The translations under genes and the position numbers were made by a program. Below, in pieces: positions 7,965 to 15,832 of a stretch of DNA of 52,276 nucleotides. Below the pieces are notes generated by a model. The model did not search any database. It was not told the DNA's origin and worked only from the letters and a program-made list of their open reading frames with translations. Position 1 is the first letter of the stretch. Each line of letters starts with the position of its first letter. Source of the stretch: Fulvimarina sp. (GTDB lineage: Bacteria > Pseudomonadota > Alphaproteobacteria > Rhizobiales > Rhizobiaceae); assembly GCA_002700095.1 (NCBI GenBank), contig PACL01000016.1, positions 1 through 52,276 of the forward strand. The letters are read 5' to 3'.

Positions 7965-8271
7965 CCGATCCTTCCTGATGTTGGTCGCTCTGATGCGGGT
8001 GCCTGTCGGCCTCGCGCATGTTTGGAGCGCTAACCCTTCGGCAACGCGCTTCGTTCCAGTCGAGGCTCGGAAGGAAGCCGATCAGAATCTATCGCGAGTT
8101 TATTGTATGTATATCTTAGATGTGACGCTCTCTTTGTGGGAGAGACGGTCAGCGAAATGCGAAGATCACTGGATTGGTTAGAATTGATATGGCGGCAGAT
8201 GGGATGTCGGCAGCAATTCAGATGTATCGACCCCGCTGACCTCTTTTTCTTTGAGTGACGGAGTACGACGG
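7965..8271. other. Divergent intergenic region before the chemotaxis receptor
   Basis: Holds the EcfG-like promoter for the small protein (minus) and presumably the receptor promoter (plus). The stretch 8090-8130 is markedly AT-rich (TTTATTGTATGTATATCTTA) and followed by a short CTCTC/GAGAG hairpin, a plausible promoter or operator for the receptor. No gene is seen. Confidence 0.5.
8032..8057 (-). promoter_or_regulatory. EcfG-like (general stress sigma) promoter
   Basis: On the minus strand GGAAC (8057-8053), 17 nt, GGTT (8035-8032). The alphaproteobacterial EcfG consensus is GGAAC-N16-17-CGTT, so eight of nine defined bases match. It sits about 70 nt upstream of the 74-residue protein start. 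Confidence 0.5.
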
Positions 8272-10260
8272 ATGAGTGCACGCTCGAAGCGCCTTCAGAA
8301 GACCATTTCCATCGCCATCGTCGTTGCGATCGCCGCGATCCTCGGCGGCGAGATCGTCGTCGATCACCTGCACGCGACCAATAACGACCTCCTGCAAAAG
8401 ACAGCGGAAAGTGAACTGGCCCAGGGGCGCCAGAGCCTTGATCTCGCCGTGCTGCAGAAGGACATCCAGCTGGACGTGGTGCAGGTGCAGCAGTTCCTGA
8501 CGGACGTCTCGGCAACGCGCGGCCTCGACGGTCTTTCAGACGGCTTCGATCTTGCCAGGGAGCACGCGGATTCCTTCGCAGCGAACCTCGCCGCGGCCCG
8601 CGAATTGGCGACGAGCCTGGAGTCGACGCAGACCCTTGCGACCCTCGACGAGCTCGAAGCCGCCTTTCCGCCCTTCTATGCCCTCGGCCAGAAGATGGCG
8701 GCAGCCTATGTCGCGGAAGGACCGGCGGGCGGCAATCTGCTCATGGGCGATTTCGACGCGACGGCCCAGCGCCTCGGTGATGCGATCGACAAGTCGAAAA
8801 CCAGCATTGACGGCCTGCTGGAACGGATCGAAGGCCAGCAGGTCCAGGCCGGCAGCGATGCGACGACCCGGGCCGAGATCGCCGCCGGCCTGTCCTACCT
8901 CCTGTCGTTCATGACGATCTCCGCCGGCGCCGGCCTCATCCTGGTCACGCGCCGCCGACTGCTGCAGCCGCTCGACCGGGTCACCGACGCCCTCGACCGG
9001 CTCGCCCGCGGCGAGCGGGTGGACAATCTAACCGAGGCCGGACGGGGTGACGAGATTGGCGATCTCGCCCGCGCCTTCCAGGCCTTCAAGCTTGCCGCAG
9101 AGGAAAAGGCGAAGCTCGAACGCGAGGCTGCGTCGCGTCGCGACGAAGCCGATGCCGAGCGCGACCGCGCTGCGCAATTTCAGGCGGTGACTACCCGCGA
9201 GCAGGCTCAGGTCGTCGCCGCGATCGGCGAGGGTCTGGCGGCCGTCTCGGCCGGTCGGCTGCTCTACCGGATCGATACGGCGTTCCCGGCTGCCTATGAA
9301 GGGCTGAAGGCCAATTTCAACGAGGCTGTCGCCACGCTCGACCGGACGATGGCGACGATTTCCCACGGCGGCGAGCAGATCCGCGTGGGTTCGCGCGAGA
9401 TGTTCCAGGCGACCGACGACTTGTCGCGGCGGACGGAACAGCAGGCGGCGAGCCTCGAAGAAACTGCCGCTGCCCTCGGCGAAGTGACCGACGGCATCAA
9501 GCGCACAGCCGATAATGTCGGCCATGCCCGCAGCGTGGTCTCGCTTGCCAAGCGCGAGGCCGAACAGTCGGCCAGTGTCGTCGATGGCGCCATCGCGGCG
9601 ATGGGCAACATCGAACGTTCGTCCCAGCAGATCTCCCAGATCATCGGCGTGATCGACGAGATCGCCTTCCAGACCAATCTCCTCGCGCTCAACGCCGGCG
9701 TCGAGGCGGCGCGGGCCGGCGAGGCCGGCAAGGGCTTTGCCGTGGTCGCGCAGGAAGTGCGGGGACTCGCCCAGCGTTCGGCCGAGGCGGCGAAGGAAAT
9801 CAAGTCTCTCATCGGCCGATCTGCAGGCCAGGTTTCGGACGGCGTGCAACTCGTCGACGCGGCAGGCAAGGCGCTCAGGGCGATCGCGGAGCATGTCGCT
9901 TCCATCAACGGGATCGTCCAGGAGATCGCCTCCTCGTCGGAGGAGCAGGCAGCGAGCCTTGCAGAGGTCAACACCGCCGTCGCAAACATGGATCAGATGA
10001 CCCAGCAGAATGCGGCAATGGTGGAGCAGTCGACGGCGGCTGCCAATCATCTTCTCAAGGAAACCGACGAACTCGCTCGTCTCATCGGACAGTTCGAACT
10101 CGCCGAAGCGCGGACGTCCACTTCGCCGAAGTCCATTCGTCCCCAGCCGCGTCCCCAAGCGGCGACGAGGACGAGTGGCCAGCCTGCCCGCGTTGTCGGC
10201 AGCGCCGCGCTGAAAATCGCGGACGAGCCCATGGCTGAAGGCGGCTGGTCCGAGTTCTGA
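8272..10260 (+). CDS. Methyl-accepting chemotaxis protein
   Basis: Transmembrane chemoreceptor that controls the CheA kinase. About 662 residues: membrane helix at 12-30, a helical periplasmic sensor domain (about 35-210), a second helix ([20 protein letters not shown]), a HAMP domain starting [15 protein letters not shown], a second HAMP-like/linker stretch, and a long cytoplasmic coiled coil with the conserved tip [18 protein letters not shown]. The C-terminus ends GGWSEF, an aromatic-x-x-aromatic tail like the pentapeptide that tethers CheR/CheB in other receptors. The ATG at 8272 has GGAG 8 nt upstream; a TTG at 8251 is the alternative. No other che genes lie nearby, so it is an orphan receptor with unknown ligand. 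Confidence 0.95.
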   Translation: MSARSKRLQKTISIAIVVAIAAILGGEIVVDHLHATNNDLLQKTAESELAQGRQSLDLAVLQKDIQLDVVQVQQFLTDVSATRGLDGLSDGFDLAREHADSFAANLAAARELATSLESTQTLATLDELEAAFPPFYALGQKMAAAYVAEGPAGGNLLMGDFDATAQRLGDAIDKSKTSIDGLLERIEGQQVQAGSDATTRAEIAAGLSYLLSFMTISAGAGLILVTRRRLLQPLDRVTDALDRLARGERVDNLTEAGRGDEIGDLARAFQAFKLAAEEKAKLEREAASRRDEADAERDRAAQFQAVTTREQAQVVAAIGEGLAAVSAGRLLYRIDTAFPAAYEGLKANFNEAVATLDRTMATISHGGEQIRVGSREMFQATDDLSRRTEQQAASLEETAAALGEVTDGIKRTADNVGHARSVVSLAKREAEQSASVVDGAIAAMGNIERSSQQISQIIGVIDEIAFQTNLLALNAGVEAARAGEAGKGFAVVAQEVRGLAQRSAEAAKEIKSLIGRSAGQVSDGVQLVDAAGKALRAIAEHVASINGIVQEIASSSEEQAASLAEVNTAVANMDQMTQQNAAMVEQSTAAANHLLKETDELARLIGQFELAEARTSTSPKSIRPQPRPQAATRTSGQPARVVGSAALKIADEPMAEGGWSEF

Positions 10261-10362
10261 TATCGTGACTTGCGGCAAAGCTGCGGCCGTCGCCGCTTGA
10301 CTGCGTTCTCCGCCGGTCCAAGCAGATGTCGCGGCTCCACCAGAGTTAGGCTCGCTCGTGAA

Positions 10363-10400
10363 AAAGGCCCTGCCGCCAGTCCGCCGGCGGCAGGGCCTTT
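10363..10400. terminator. Bidirectional terminator
   Basis: A perfect 15-bp inverted repeat (AAAGGCCCTGCCGCC / GGCGGCAGGGCCTTT) with an 8-nt loop, flanked by an A-run on the left and a short T-run on the right. It lies between the converging receptor gene and the small gene at 10423-10635 and can serve both. Confidence 0.88.
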
Positions 10401-10422
10401 GTCTAGGGGCCTCGGCTTGGCC

Positions 10423-10635
10423 TTAGGCGAAGCGTCGGCGCACGAGTTCTTCGAGAACATTGGGATCCACCCGGTCGCGGGCCATGAGCAGCCGGGCGAT
10501 CGGCTCGTCGAGCAGTTCCGACAGCGAGGGCTCGCCTTTCATGCAGTCGTCGGACAGGCCGCCACCCGTCGCCGCGCTGGTCGCAAGCCGCTCGAAGGAA
10601 CCTTCGAAAGGTTCTGAATTACCTGAAAGATCCAT
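10423..10635 (-). CDS. Small conserved protein of unknown function
   Basis: 70 residues, cytoplasmic and helical. The C-terminal half, SLSELLDEPIARLLMARDRV followed by DPNVLEELVRRRFA, resembles a small rhizobial protein type whose pattern is LxELLxDPxxxxLMxxDxVDxxxLxxLL; I recall the pattern but know no function. AGGACGAGGA lies just before the ATG at 10635. The frame stays open to 10800, but the upstream part has no ribosome site. It is followed by the shared bidirectional terminator. Confidence 0.68.
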   Translation of the reverse strand: MDLSGNSEPFEGSFERLATSAATGGGLSDDCMKGEPSLSELLDEPIARLLMARDRVDPNVLEELVRRRFA

Positions 10636-10806
10636 CGTCCTCGTCCTTCGTTGTCGGATGCATATGTGCCAGATTCGGACAGCGGAAAGATGACGGTCGA
10701 GAGAATATGCGTCGCCTCGCGCGCCCGCGACGGAAAGCGTCCCCGAGCGGCCAAAATTGCCTCCATTCGGCCGATCGGCGCGCAATCGATCCGGTGCCAC
10801 GACACG

Positions 10807-10837
10807 AAAAAGGCCGCGGAGCTGATGCCCCGCGGCC
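10807..10837 (-). terminator. Terminator of the rplM-rpsI operon
   Basis: On the minus strand GGCCGCGG, a 10-nt loop, CCGCGGCC and then TTTTT, about 40 nt past the rpsI stop. A standard intrinsic terminator. Confidence 0.88.
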
Positions 10838-10874
10838 TCTCATCGAAACGCTCCGGCGCAGGCGCCGGAAGAAA

Positions 10875-11360
10875 TCAGCGCTTGGAGAACTGGAAGGAGC
10901 GACGGGCCTTGGCCTTGCCGTACTTCTTGCGCTCGACGACGCGCGAGTCGCGGGTCAGGAAGCCACCCTTCTTCAGAACCGCGCGCAGGGCCGGCTCATA
11001 ATAGGTCAGCGCCTTGGAGATGCCGTGACGAACGGCACCGGCCTGGCCCGACAGTCCGCCGCCGGCGACGGTCGCGACGATGTCGAACTGGCTGGAGCGG
11101 TCGGTGGCGACGATCGGCTGGCGGAGCACCATCTGCAGGACCGGCCGCGCGAAATAGGCGGTGTAGTCCTTGTCGTTGACGATGATCTTGCCGGAGCCCG
11201 GCTTCACCCAGACGCGGGCGACAGCGTTCTTGCGCTTGCCGGTGGCATAGGCGCGGCCGAACTTGTCGAGCTTCTGAACGTGGACGGGGGCTTCCGGCTG
11301 AGCCGAAGCGACGGCGGTCGCGGCCTGGCCGAGATCTTCGAGGGACGAGAGCTGGGACAT
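10875..11360 (-). CDS. rpsI: 30S ribosomal protein S9
   Basis: Small-subunit protein whose C-terminal tail reaches the P-site tRNA. 161 residues, about 30 longer than E. coli S9 because of an N-terminal Ala/Gln/Pro extension, usual in alphaproteobacteria. Recognised by [20 protein letters not shown], the [15 protein letters not shown] block and the basic tail ending in SFQFSKR (KR is the universal S9 terminus). The ATG overlaps the last base of the rplM stop (TGATG), so translation is coupled to rplM. A terminator follows. Confidence 0.98.
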   Translation of the reverse strand: MSQLSSLEDLGQAATAVASAQPEAPVHVQKLDKFGRAYATGKRKNAVARVWVKPGSGKIIVNDKDYTAYFARPVLQMVLRQPIVATDRSSQFDIVATVAGGGLSGQAGAVRHGISKALTYYEPALRAVLKKGGFLTRDSRVVERKKYGKAKARRSFQFSKR

Positions 11361-11824
11361 CAGGCTGCCCTCACATTCTTGGAGTTCATCGCCCGGATAT
11401 CGAGCGTTTCGGGGGTCTGCGCCTCATGCGGGTGAGACGGTCCGCTGTAGACGCGCAGGTTCTTCAGCTGGCGACGGCCGAGCGGGCCGCGGGGCAGCAT
11501 GCGCTCGACGGCCTTCTCCACGACGCGCTCGGGAAAGCGCCCCTCGAGGATTTCGCGCGCCTTGCGCTCCTTGATGCCGCCGGCATAGCCGGTGTGCCAG
11601 TAGTAGGTCTTGTCCCAGTATTTCTTGCCGGTCAGGACGACCTTGTCGGCATTCACGATGATGATGTTGTCACCATCGTCGACATGCGGCGTGAAGGTGG
11701 CCTTGTGCTTGCCCCGAAGGCGAAGCGCGACGATGGAAGCGAGGCGGCCGACGACGAGCCCTTCGGCGTCGATCAGGATCCACTTCTTCACCACCGTCTC
11801 GGACTTCTGCGAGAAGGTTTTCAT
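11360..11824 (-). CDS. rplM: 50S ribosomal protein L13
   Basis: Early-assembling large-subunit protein. 154 residues, beginning [20 protein letters not shown], with [39 protein letters not shown] and the tail typical of alphaproteobacterial L13. The frame is open 41 codons further upstream, but MKTF is the family start. First gene of the rplM-rpsI operon, with a near-consensus promoter about 95 nt upstream and a leader hairpin between them. In E. coli L13 represses its own operon through the leader; whether this hairpin does so is unknown. Confidence 0.98.
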   Translation of the reverse strand: MKTFSQKSETVVKKWILIDAEGLVVGRLASIVALRLRGKHKATFTPHVDDGDNIIIVNADKVVLTGKKYWDKTYYWHTGYAGGIKERKAREILEGRFPERVVEKAVERMLPRGPLGRRQLKNLRVYSGPSHPHEAQTPETLDIRAMNSKNVRAA

Positions 11825-11888
11825 GGGTTGCCCCTGGATGTTGATCTGGTTTGCGAGGCAAGCCGTTCGGGGCCGCCATATGAAAAGG

Positions 11889-11904
11889 GCGGCCGACCGG
11901 CCGC
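11889..11904 (-). promoter_or_regulatory. Leader hairpin of the rplM-rpsI mRNA
   Basis: On the minus strand GCGGCC, a GGTC loop, GGCCGC, followed by CCCTTTTC. Given the promoter, the stem begins within about 10 nt of the transcript 5' end. It could be a stabilising 5' structure or a target for autoregulation or attenuation; the U-run is short. Confidence 0.45.
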
Positions 11905-11918
11905 TCTTCCTGGGCGTC

Positions 11919-11947
11919 TCCATACGGTCACAATGGTCGGCTGTCAA
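11919..11947 (-). promoter_or_regulatory. Promoter of rplM-rpsI
   Basis: On the minus strand TTGACA (11947-11942), exactly 17 nt, TATGGA (11924-11919). The perfect -35 and ideal spacing fit a strong housekeeping promoter for a ribosomal operon. Confidence 0.75.
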
Positions 11948-12081
11948 CGTATGAAAACCGGACGACCCGCTCGCAATCGCCTTAAAATGAGGCTTCAGAG
12001 CGGCGTGGTATCATATTACCGCAATTGTTCCCGGCGCGGTGCGGGGCGAAAAATCCGGCGGCCTCGCGGGGCGCAGAGATC

Positions 12082-12507
12082 TCATCGCGGCGGGATGGAA
12101 TAGGTCGCGACTGCATGGCACACCGTGGTGCCGTCATGCTCGCCGGCGATCGCCACCTCGACCACCGCGAGGCGCTTGCCGAGTTTCAGGAGCGAGGCTT
12201 TCGCGACCAGGGTTCCGAGCGGCGGCTTGATCAGGAAATTGATCGACATGTTGGTAGTGACGGCGAGGACCACTGGTCCGATATGGGCGAGGATCGCCAC
12301 ATAGGCGGAGACGTCCGCCAGCATGAACAGCGTCGGTCCGGAGACGGTGCCGCCTGGTCGAAGGTGCCGCTCGGCGGCCTCGAGCTTCATGACGACGGAT
12401 CCCTGGCCGATTTCGGCGACGGTGAGACCGCTGTCCGGCCCCATCGCCTGCGGGAACTCCTGCGGCAGCAGGGTCCGCAACTCCTCAAGCGTCATCATCG
12501 GCTGCAT
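12082..12507 (-). CDS. PaaI-type hotdog-fold acyl-CoA thioesterase
   Basis: Predicted to hydrolyse an acyl-CoA thioester in the cytoplasm. 141 residues, a single hotdog domain. The long central helix begins GGTVSGPTLFMLADVSAYVA (63-82), where the family usually has HGG/GGxxxxLxDxAxxxA; Asp76 is the likely catalytic acid. The strand VLAVTTNMSINFLIKPPLG follows, also typical of PaaI. Substrate unknown. It lies upstream of, and in the same direction as, rplM but 258 nt away, with the rplM promoter in between, so it is a separate unit. It diverges from the enoyl-CoA hydratase homologue at 12787, a combination of acyl-CoA genes that suggests a shared pathway. Confidence 0.88.
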   Translation of the reverse strand: MQPMMTLEELRTLLPQEFPQAMGPDSGLTVAEIGQGSVVMKLEAAERHLRPGGTVSGPTLFMLADVSAYVAILAHIGPVVLAVTTNMSINFLIKPPLGTLVAKASLLKLGKRLAVVEVAIAGEHDGTTVCHAVATYSIPPR

Positions 12508-12644
12508 CGTTCCTGTCCTCGCCGTCTCCCGCGCGACGCCGATGGGATTGGCGCCTGCCTGTCTCCTGCCTTATGTTCAGATCACGGGCGGGATGGTTGC
12601 CGCAAGGAGGCGCGGGATCATGGCTTCGCCGATGGGGGTCGCGA

Positions 12645-12779
12645 ATGACGGAAAAGCTCGATCAGTTAGACAAGCGCTTCGTCGTGATCGACGGCAGGAT
12701 CAATCTTCTGCAATGGATGGTCGGGTTCAACATCGCAGCTTCGGTTGCGATTCACTTCTGTTTGCTGACGACGAGCTGA
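12645..12779 (+). CDS. Possible small membrane protein (44 residues)
   Basis: A short frame starting at ATG 12645 after a G-rich stretch (GGGGGT) that may serve as a ribosome site. It encodes a charged helix (MTEKLDQLDKRFVVIDGRIN) followed by one membrane helix, LQWMVGFNIAASVAIHFCLL. That layout resembles small helix-plus-anchor proteins, but I cannot name a family. It ends 7 nt before the enoyl-CoA hydratase homologue and would be cotranscribed with it. An upstream in-frame ATG at 12573 looks spurious. Confidence 0.42.
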   Translation: MTEKLDQLDKRFVVIDGRINLLQWMVGFNIAASVAIHFCLLTTS

Positions 12780-12786
12780 GCTGAGC

Positions 12787-13608
12787 ATGGCCGAGATCCT
12801 TCCGATGAACCCCGACACCACGCCCCATCCGATCGAAGTGCAGAAGGCGCCGGGCATCACCCGCATCGCCCTGTCGAGCCCGCCGGCCAACGCTTTGTCG
12901 ATCGCCATGATGGACGCACTGATGGCGGCGCTGGCCGCGGCGGCCGAGGACGCCGACTGCCGCGTCGTCGTCCTCGCCGCCCATGGGAAGGTGTTCTCCG
13001 CCGGGCACGACCTGAAGGAACTCACCGCCCACCGGGCTGACGAAGACCGCGGCCGCGCGTTCTTCGAGACGACGATGCGCCGGTGCTCCGAGCTGATGCA
13101 GGCGATCGTTGGGCATCGCTGCCCGGTGATCGCCGAGGTGAACGGTCTCGCGACTGCCGCCGGCTGCCAGCTCGTCGCCTCCTGCGACCTCGCGATCGCG
13201 TCCGAGGAGGCGCAGTTCTGCACGCCCGGTGTCAATATCGGGCTGTTCTGCTCGACGCCGATGGTGGCGCTGTCGCGCAACCTCACCCGCAAGCACGCGA
13301 TGGAGATGCTGCTGACGGGCGAGCGGATCGATGCGCGCACGGCCCGCGAATTCGGCCTCGTCAACCGCGTCGTGCCGCCGGAATATCTCGGCACCGTCGT
13401 CGGCAAATACGCCACCACCATCGCCTCGAAATCCGCCATGACGGTGAAGACCGGCAAGGAGGCCTTCTATGCCCAGGCCGAAATGGGGCTCGCGGAGGCC
13501 TACGACTACGCCGCCGGCGTTATGGTCGAGAACATGCTGGCGCGCGACGCGGAGGAGGGCATCGGCGCCTTCCTCGGCAAGCGCCAGCCGGAATGGACGC
13601 ACGAATGA
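12787..13608 (+). CDS. Enoyl-CoA hydratase/isomerase family protein, ECHDC3-like
   Basis: 273 residues of crotonase fold, binding a CoA thioester. The oxyanion-hole segments are present (FSAGHDLKEL at 70-79 and NGLATAAGCQLVASCDLAIA). At the two positions that carry the catalytic glutamates of true enoyl-CoA hydratases, this protein has Gln128 (GCQL instead of GCEL) and Gly148 (TPGV instead of xPEx). The same replacements occur in the eukaryotic/bacterial ECHDC3 branch as I recall it, so hydratase activity is doubtful and the real reaction is unknown. The stop overlaps the start of the CoA-binding protein gene (ATGA), indicating translational coupling. Confidence 0.9.
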   Translation: MAEILPMNPDTTPHPIEVQKAPGITRIALSSPPANALSIAMMDALMAALAAAAEDADCRVVVLAAHGKVFSAGHDLKELTAHRADEDRGRAFFETTMRRCSELMQAIVGHRCPVIAEVNGLATAAGCQLVASCDLAIASEEAQFCTPGVNIGLFCSTPMVALSRNLTRKHAMEMLLTGERIDARTAREFGLVNRVVPPEYLGTVVGKYATTIASKSAMTVKTGKEAFYAQAEMGLAEAYDYAAGVMVENMLARDAEEGIGAFLGKRQPEWTHE

Positions 13609-14171
13609 CATCTGTGACACCCACGGGGCAGGGCGGCGCGGACGGCGCCGGCCCTCTCGCCTATCCGGACGCCCTGATCCGCAAGATCCTGTCGGAGACG
13701 AAGACCGTCGCGATGGTCGGCGCCAGCGCCAAGGAGATCCGGCCGTCCTACTTCGTCCTGAAATATCTCCTCGCCAAGGGATTCGACGTGATTCCCGTCA
13801 ATCCGGGGCTGGCGGGCAAGGAGATCCTCGGCAAGACGGTCTATCCGGATCTGCAGTCGATCCCGGTGCCGATCGACATGGTCGACATCTTCCGGTCGTC
13901 CGACGCCGTGCCCGGCATCGTCGAGGAAGCGCTTGGCCTCGATCCGCTGCCGAAGGTGATCTGGACGCAGCTCACCGTCCGCCACGATGAGGCGGCGGCA
14001 CGCGCCGAGGCCGCCGGCCTCACCGTCATCATGGATCGCTGTCCGAAGATCGAATATGGCCGTCTGTCCGGCGAGATCGGCTGGAACGGCGTCAATTCGC
14101 GGGTTCTGTCATCGAGAAAACCCAAGCTCGGCAAGGGATATCAGAGCTTCGGGCTCAACACCTGCCGATAG
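13605..14171 (+). CDS. CoA-binding domain protein (YccU/DUF... Rossmann type)
   Basis: 188 residues consisting of one CoA-binding Rossmann domain like that at the N-terminus of succinyl-CoA synthetase alpha. The nucleotide-binding turn is TVAMVGASAKEIRPSYFVLK, then YLLAKGFDVIPVNPGLAGKE and the MVDIFRSSDAVPGIVEEAL segment; IMDRCPKIEYGRL, with a cysteine in the place where related proteins bind CoA through a disulfide or phosphohistidine loop, comes near the end. Its role is probably regulatory or CoA-sensing rather than catalytic. Coupled by a 4-nt overlap to the ECHDC3-like gene. In related genomes (recalled) it often sits directly before the O-acetylhomoserine sulfhydrylase gene, which here is 7 kb further on. 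Confidence 0.88.
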   Translation: MTSVTPTGQGGADGAGPLAYPDALIRKILSETKTVAMVGASAKEIRPSYFVLKYLLAKGFDVIPVNPGLAGKEILGKTVYPDLQSIPVPIDMVDIFRSSDAVPGIVEEALGLDPLPKVIWTQLTVRHDEAAARAEAAGLTVIMDRCPKIEYGRLSGEIGWNGVNSRVLSSRKPKLGKGYQSFGLNTCR

Positions 14172-14263
14172 CTGGGTAGGGGTAAGCTGCTGCCGCGCTC
14201 GCATCGGGCCCGGCCCTCTCGACGCACCCGCAGCGGCGTCACCGCACCGGCTACGTTCGCCAT

Positions 14264-15421
14264 TCAGGCGGCACGCCAGGCTTCCCGCGGTGCCAGGAGG
14301 CCCTCGGGATGTGTCGCGACCCTGTCGCGGCCGGCATTCTTGGCAAGGTACAGCGCCTTGTCCGCGGCCTCCACGGCGTCGTGGAAGGGTTGCTCCGGCG
14401 AGAAGGCCGCGACACCGAAACTCGCGGTCAGGCGATGCTCCGGATCGATCTCCTGATGGCGGACGTCTTCCAGGCGGGCACGCAGCACGGTGGTCATCGC
14501 CACGGCCTCGGCGAGTGAGCCGTCCGGAACGAGGATGGCGAATTCCTCGCCGCCGATCCTGGCCGCCGTCTCGCAGCTCTCGCGCAGCTGCTGGCCGAAA
14601 GCGCGGATCACATCGTCGCCGACCCGGTGGCCGTAGCGATCGTTGATCCGCTTGAAATGATCGATGTCGCAGAGGATGACCACTCCGCTGCGATCCTCCA
14701 TTTCCGTCGCCATGCGCTCGAAGGCCCGGCGGTTGAGGAGATCCGTGAGTTCGTCGCGCTCCGACTTCTCGCGGTAGCTGGCCATGGCTCCGGTCAGCAC
14801 CTTGGCGACCAGCAGAAGAACGATGGCGGGGGAGACGAGCGCCACCATTGCGAGGAGCAGCCGCTCGATCTCGGGGCGGTTCAGCCCGTAGAGGGACGGC
14901 GCGTCGCTCGCCATGGTCGGGTAGATCGGCAGGCGGAGCGCGAAGATCGTCGCCAGCCCCGCCGCGGCGACGAGCAGCCCGTAGTCGATGACGCTCTTGT
15001 TCCGGATCCGGACGAGGCACCAGAGGATGTCGCCGATCGCCATGGCGGCGGCAATCTTGTAGGGCAGGGTCTGGTAGACGTTTTCGATCCCGCTCCCGAC
15101 GACGACGAGGGAGATGCAGATGAGCAGGGCGATGATCGCGACGAAACTGCCGCTCGACTGCCTGCGGCCCGTGGCGATCCGGATCGCCTGGCTGCCGCAG
15201 AAATAGGCCAGCGGCAGAAGGATGCTCACCGACGTCGTCTGCAGCACCGGTTCGACGCTCGGCCGCAACACGACGATCTCGAGCGCCGCGGCAGCCAGCG
15301 CACCAGACAGCCAGAGCAGCGAGGACTGGTTGCGCATGCCCGCATAGATCAGAACGCAGACCCCCGCGAGGGCGACGACGAGCCCGGTGACCGCAGAGAA
15401 GATCCCGATCGTTTCGCCCAC
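14264..15421 (-). CDS. Membrane-anchored GGDEF diguanylate cyclase
   Basis: 385 residues. The first 210 hold six to seven membrane helices (for example IGIFSAVTGLVVALAGVCVL and LLLAMVALVSPAIVLLLVAK). The GGDEF domain runs from about 220 to 375 with DELTDLLNRRAF, CDIDHFKRINDRYGH and an intact active-site GGEEF (290-294), so it should make cyclic-di-GMP at the inner membrane. The inhibitory I-site RxxD is absent: the corresponding positions are E281 and E284, so product inhibition through that site is not expected. No EAL domain. GTG start with GAGAGGA 7 nt upstream. A CtrA-like motif lies about 50 nt before the start. Confidence 0.93.
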   Translation of the reverse strand: MGETIGIFSAVTGLVVALAGVCVLIYAGMRNQSSLLWLSGALAAAALEIVVLRPSVEPVLQTTSVSILLPLAYFCGSQAIRIATGRRQSSGSFVAIIALLICISLVVVGSGIENVYQTLPYKIAAAMAIGDILWCLVRIRNKSVIDYGLLVAAAGLATIFALRLPIYPTMASDAPSLYGLNRPEIERLLLAMVALVSPAIVLLLVAKVLTGAMASYREKSERDELTDLLNRRAFERMATEMEDRSGVVILCDIDHFKRINDRYGHRVGDDVIRAFGQQLRESCETAARIGGEEFAILVPDGSLAEAVAMTTVLRARLEDVRHQEIDPEHRLTASFGVAAFSPEQPFHDAVEAADKALYLAKNAGRDRVATHPEGLLAPREAWRAA

Positions 15422-15832
15422 TCGCAGTCCTCTCGCCGCACAATCCGTAGCCGGCTGTCTATGATATGGCCGTTAAGTCGCTCTTACAATGATGCACCCG
15501 GTGCGGTCGGGCGCAGTCCGCGCATGCGTGGAACTTTCTGGCAAAGACGCGCCGCCGCCGCGGGTCCGTGCAGTCAGCTCGGGCCGCCGGGCAGTTTTCC
15601 GTCGCCGCCGGCCGTCGAAGCCGCCGCCCGTCCGGTTGCCGGGCCTTCAAGACCGAGGCAGGTCCCGCACCGGACGGCCTTTCTCCCCAACTTGCGCTAC
15701 GCTGTGTCAACGCCCGAATCACCGGGTCATGGTGGCAGGTGGCCATGATGGTGTGAAGTCGCCCGCCGGATCCTCATCCATCGCCCTGTCGACGCCGGGA
15801 CATTCAGGGCGCCGCAACGGAGACGAACGTCA
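15422..15832. other. Divergent intergenic region, GGDEF / sulfotransferase-like genes
   Basis: 411 nt with no gene I can support. The left 70 nt contain the CtrA-like motif and presumably the GGDEF promoter. The middle (15520-15700) is very GC-rich with short open frames lacking start signals. GGAG lies before the ATG at 15833. Confidence 0.45.
15473..15487. promoter_or_regulatory. CtrA-like binding motif upstream of the GGDEF gene
   Basis: TTAA, 7 nt, TTAC; the CtrA consensus is TTAA-N7-TTAA, so seven of eight bases match. It lies 52-66 nt upstream of the GTG start, where a regulator of the minus-strand promoter would bind. Motif match only. Confidence 0.35.
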
